A stretch of DNA of 64,000 nt from Clostridium omnivorum. Its GTDB lineage: Bacteria > Bacillota > Clostridia > Clostridiales > Clostridiaceae. The stretch is taken from NCBI RefSeq assembly GCF_026012015.1, contig NZ_BRXR01000001.1:1024001-1088000 (forward strand). The letters run 5' to 3'. This document shows positions 62,256 through 64,000 of this stretch, piece by piece (positions within the stretch are counted from its first letter, which is position 1; every line of letters begins with the position of its first letter). The translations under genes were made by a program, and so were the position numbers. Under the pieces are notes generated by a model. It made no database searches. It saw only the letters and a program-made list of their open reading frames with translations, and had not been told where the DNA came from.

Positions 62256-62507
62256 ATGAAAAATATATTAAAAAAATTCATGTATGTATTTTTACTTATT
62301 CTATCTCCTCTTGCCACACTTGTTGTTGCTGGCGTAATTTATGTTTTTATTTACATGAAAATAGGTATATCGCCGTTAGCTGCACTTAATTCTTTTAAAG
62401 CCTTAATATACGGCTTTATGCCCTATTTCCCATATTTAACAGCAATACCCGCTGTTTTACTTTTAATCCTGATAGTCTCAAAAAATTTAGTCAAAATAAA
62501 AAAATAA
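62256..62507 (+). CDS. Small membrane protein (83 aa)
   Basis: Two long hydrophobic segments (about 8-33 and 50-75) with a basic C-terminus. The ATG at 62256 follows AGGTGA; an earlier GTG sits at the site itself. It is the third gene of the glycosyltransferase operon, nine bases after the MFS stop. No family recognised. Confidence 0.65.
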   Translation: MKNILKKFMYVFLLILSPLATLVVAGVIYVFIYMKIGISPLAALNSFKALIYGFMPYFPYLTAIPAVLLLILIVSKNLVKIKK

Positions 62508-62518
62508 GTTTTCAAAAA

Positions 62519-62548
62519 AAGCTCTCGAGAATTATAACTCGAGAGCTT
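62519..62548. terminator. Terminator hairpin
   Basis: AAGCTCTCGAG and CTCGAGAGCTT perfect 11-bp arms, 8-base loop. A T-run is present only on the minus strand, so it fits the glycerate kinase side best, though it lies 105 bases from that stop. Confidence 0.7.
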
Positions 62549-62652
62549 AAGCTTATTGCTTTAAACTTATATATTTAATACTTTTCCACAATTAGATTAC
62601 TCATTTGTTTCATAATCAAAAATATCAAACTCATTTTCATAGCAATCCCTCT

Positions 62653-63783
62653 TTATGGCAGCAGCCTAAATACCTGTTCTACCGCATCCATCATATTTTC
62701 TCTGGCTTGCTCAGGACGCATGGCCTCTTCTAAGGTTGTAACCCCTCGCACAATTGGAAAAAAAGCATCAATTCCTGCTTTGTTACATTCTTTAGCTTCA
62801 CTCGTAACACTTCCTGCAAAAGCAATTACTTTTTTATTATATTTCTTTGCTAACTTTGCTAGACCAACAGGTACCTTACCCATAGCTGTCTGAAAGTCCA
62901 TACGACCTTCACCAGTAATAACATAGTCAGCATCCATAATTTCATTTTCAAGATTAATTGTATTTAGTACAAGCTCAATGCCAGGTATTAAGTGAGCATC
63001 AAGATACTCTATAAATGCAAAACCTAGCCCTCCTGCTGCTCCAGCTCCTTTTTCTTCATCACACTTTTTTGTTGTGAATTCATTAGAAACTCTGGCGTAG
63101 TTTTTCATACCTTCATCTAAAATTGCCTTCATCTCATCACTTACACCCTTTTGAGGTCCAAAAACATAAGTAGCTCCATTAATACCACACAATGGATTAT
63201 TCACATCACAAGCAACCTCAAAATGGCAATTTTCTAATTCTTTCAGTACATGCTTATTCGAAATATATGCAACTTTTTCTAAAGCTTTTCCACCCTGCCC
63301 TATATTCCTACCGTCCTTATCCATAAATTCATAGCCTAGGGCAGTAAGCATGCCAATTCCACCGTCATTTGTAGCACTTCCCCCAAGTCCTATGACAAAA
63401 TCCTTACAGCCTTTTAAAACTGCATGTTTTATCATTTCTCCTAATCCATAAGTGGTTGCCAGCATAGGATTTTTTTCAGAGTCTAAAACTAATGTAATGC
63501 CTGAAGCAGCTGCCGTTTCTATTACTGCAGTTTTCGTTTCTGGAAGATAACCATAATAAGTATCAACTGGCTTCCCCATAGGACCTGTTACTGTTAAATT
63601 TATTTTTTCTCCACCTGCACCATTGAGTATGGCATCAGTGGTCCCTTCTCCTCCATCCGCTAGTGGCTTAACTATTACTTCTGCATGGGGCTTTACCCTG
63701 AAAATACCCTCTTTAATTGCATTTCCCGCTTCCATAGAAGATAGGCTTCCCTTAAAAGAATCAATGGCTACTACAATCTTCAT
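62653..63783 (-). CDS. Glycerate kinase (GlxK/GarK type)
   Basis: 376 residues, full length. Opens MKIVVAIDSFKGSLSSMEA; contains KPLADGGEGT, IGLGGSATNDGG and VITGEGRMDFQT, all family signatures. It phosphorylates D-glycerate, giving 2- or 3-phosphoglycerate, so glycerate enters glycolysis. Position of phosphorylation cannot be told from sequence by eye. The truncated gene upstream in the same direction may belong to the same operon. Confidence 0.95.
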   Translation of the reverse strand: MKIVVAIDSFKGSLSSMEAGNAIKEGIFRVKPHAEVIVKPLADGGEGTTDAILNGAGGEKINLTVTGPMGKPVDTYYGYLPETKTAVIETAAASGITLVLDSEKNPMLATTYGLGEMIKHAVLKGCKDFVIGLGGSATNDGGIGMLTALGYEFMDKDGRNIGQGGKALEKVAYISNKHVLKELENCHFEVACDVNNPLCGINGATYVFGPQKGVSDEMKAILDEGMKNYARVSNEFTTKKCDEEKGAGAAGGLGFAFIEYLDAHLIPGIELVLNTINLENEIMDADYVITGEGRMDFQTAMGKVPVGLAKLAKKYNKKVIAFAGSVTSEAKECNKAGIDAFFPIVRGVTTLEEAMRPEQARENMMDAVEQVFRLLP

Positions 63784-63831
63784 CCTTCTCCTCCAATCAC
63801 AGAAAAAATTCTATATAAACAAAGCAAAACA

Positions 63832-64000
63832 CTAAATATTATTGTTTGGCATGTAGTTTTCAATTTCCTGTTTCTTTTTATTTAATAATACTTTATTTTC
63901 TTCTAATTTTAAAGAATCACCAGCCATCATTTCCCACAATGCATCAATTTCCCAATCACACAATATCATTTCCTTAGATTTGTGAATATTAATTAAAGTA
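63832..64000 (-). CDS. C-terminal part of an unknown gene, cut by window edge
   Basis: The minus strand is open from the right edge to a TAG at 63832. The visible end reads INIHKSKEMILCDWEIDALW, then EMMAGDSLKLEENKVLLNKK and KQEIENYMPNNNI. The family cannot be recognised from 55 residues. It precedes the glycerate kinase gene by 48 bases in the same direction. Confidence 0.5.
   Translation of the reverse strand, partial: TLINIHKSKEMILCDWEIDALWEMMAGDSLKLEENKVLLNKKKQEIENYMPNNNI

Overview
The window is low-GC DNA whose gene content points to an anaerobic, spore-former-type Firmicute, most likely Clostridium or a close relative. The evidence is AT-rich intergenic DNA with strong GGAGG-type ribosome sites, TTG/GTG starts, a dissimilatory-type anaerobic sulfite reductase (asrABC), a C5-pathway tetrapyrrole operon ending at siroheme/corrin precursors, a YjjI-type glycyl radical enzyme, a T-box, and TPP and cobalamin riboswitches. 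No rRNA, tRNA, CRISPR array, phage genes or intact insertion sequence were seen. Species cannot be named from the sequence alone.

Layout. 1-1408: thiamin salvage (TenA plus an ABC ATPase cut by the window edge) under a TPP riboswitch. 1450-3102: a divergent TetR / multipass membrane protein module. 3166-5905: glycyl radical enzyme YjjI with its activase YjjW and a small protein. 6046-12508: a heterodimeric ABC exporter next to a LysR regulator, then a MerR/14-TM MFS exporter operon. 12653-15965: a heptamer tandem repeat, a DUF2207 protein and a YitT-type protein lying behind a cobalamin riboswitch. 16170-23873: signalling genes (GGDEF-EAL, MCP, a lipoprotein, a secreted coiled-coil protein, a two-component pair). 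23923-26029: T-box and glutaminyl-tRNA synthetase. 26208-27906: a Crp/Fnr regulator divergent from a cupin and a membrane polyferredoxin. 27984-34612: signal peptidase, DUF6448 protein, a second two-component pair, and a metal-ATPase operon (HMA protein, P-type ATPase, Crp/Fnr protein). 34663-41403: hemA-hemC-cobA/hemD-hemB-hemL-cbiK operon. 41581-45201: asrABC with its Crp/Fnr-type regulator. 45320-46713: DUF1858 protein, an unknown protein and a hemerythrin-like protein. 46909-50929: a second heterodimeric ABC exporter led by a ChrB-N-like gene. 51083-56758: a membrane-protein/flavin/iron-sulfur operon repressed by a divergent TetR. 56783-62507: thioesterase, MarR/membrane pair, gene remnant, and a TetR/glycosyltransferase/MFS operon. 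62653-64000: glycerate kinase and a truncated gene.

How the genes work together. The hem operon makes uroporphyrinogen III and, through the CobA domain and CbiK, can feed siroheme to AsrC next door. No precorrin-2 dehydrogenase is present in the window, so one step must be coded elsewhere or be done by an unexpected enzyme. Efflux is over-represented: two ABC pairs, two MFS pumps and one metal ATPase, most with a local regulator.

The best candidate for an undescribed system is 51083-56758: a TetR repressor, two near-identical operators just downstream of a consensus promoter, a conserved-looking multipass membrane protein, a phytoene-desaturase-like flavoenzyme, an NAD(P)H:FAD/[2Fe-2S] reductase, and a 388-residue protein I cannot place. 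A distant copy of its TetR plus membrane-protein half lies at the other end of the window (1450-3102), so this two-gene unit appears to be a reusable module.
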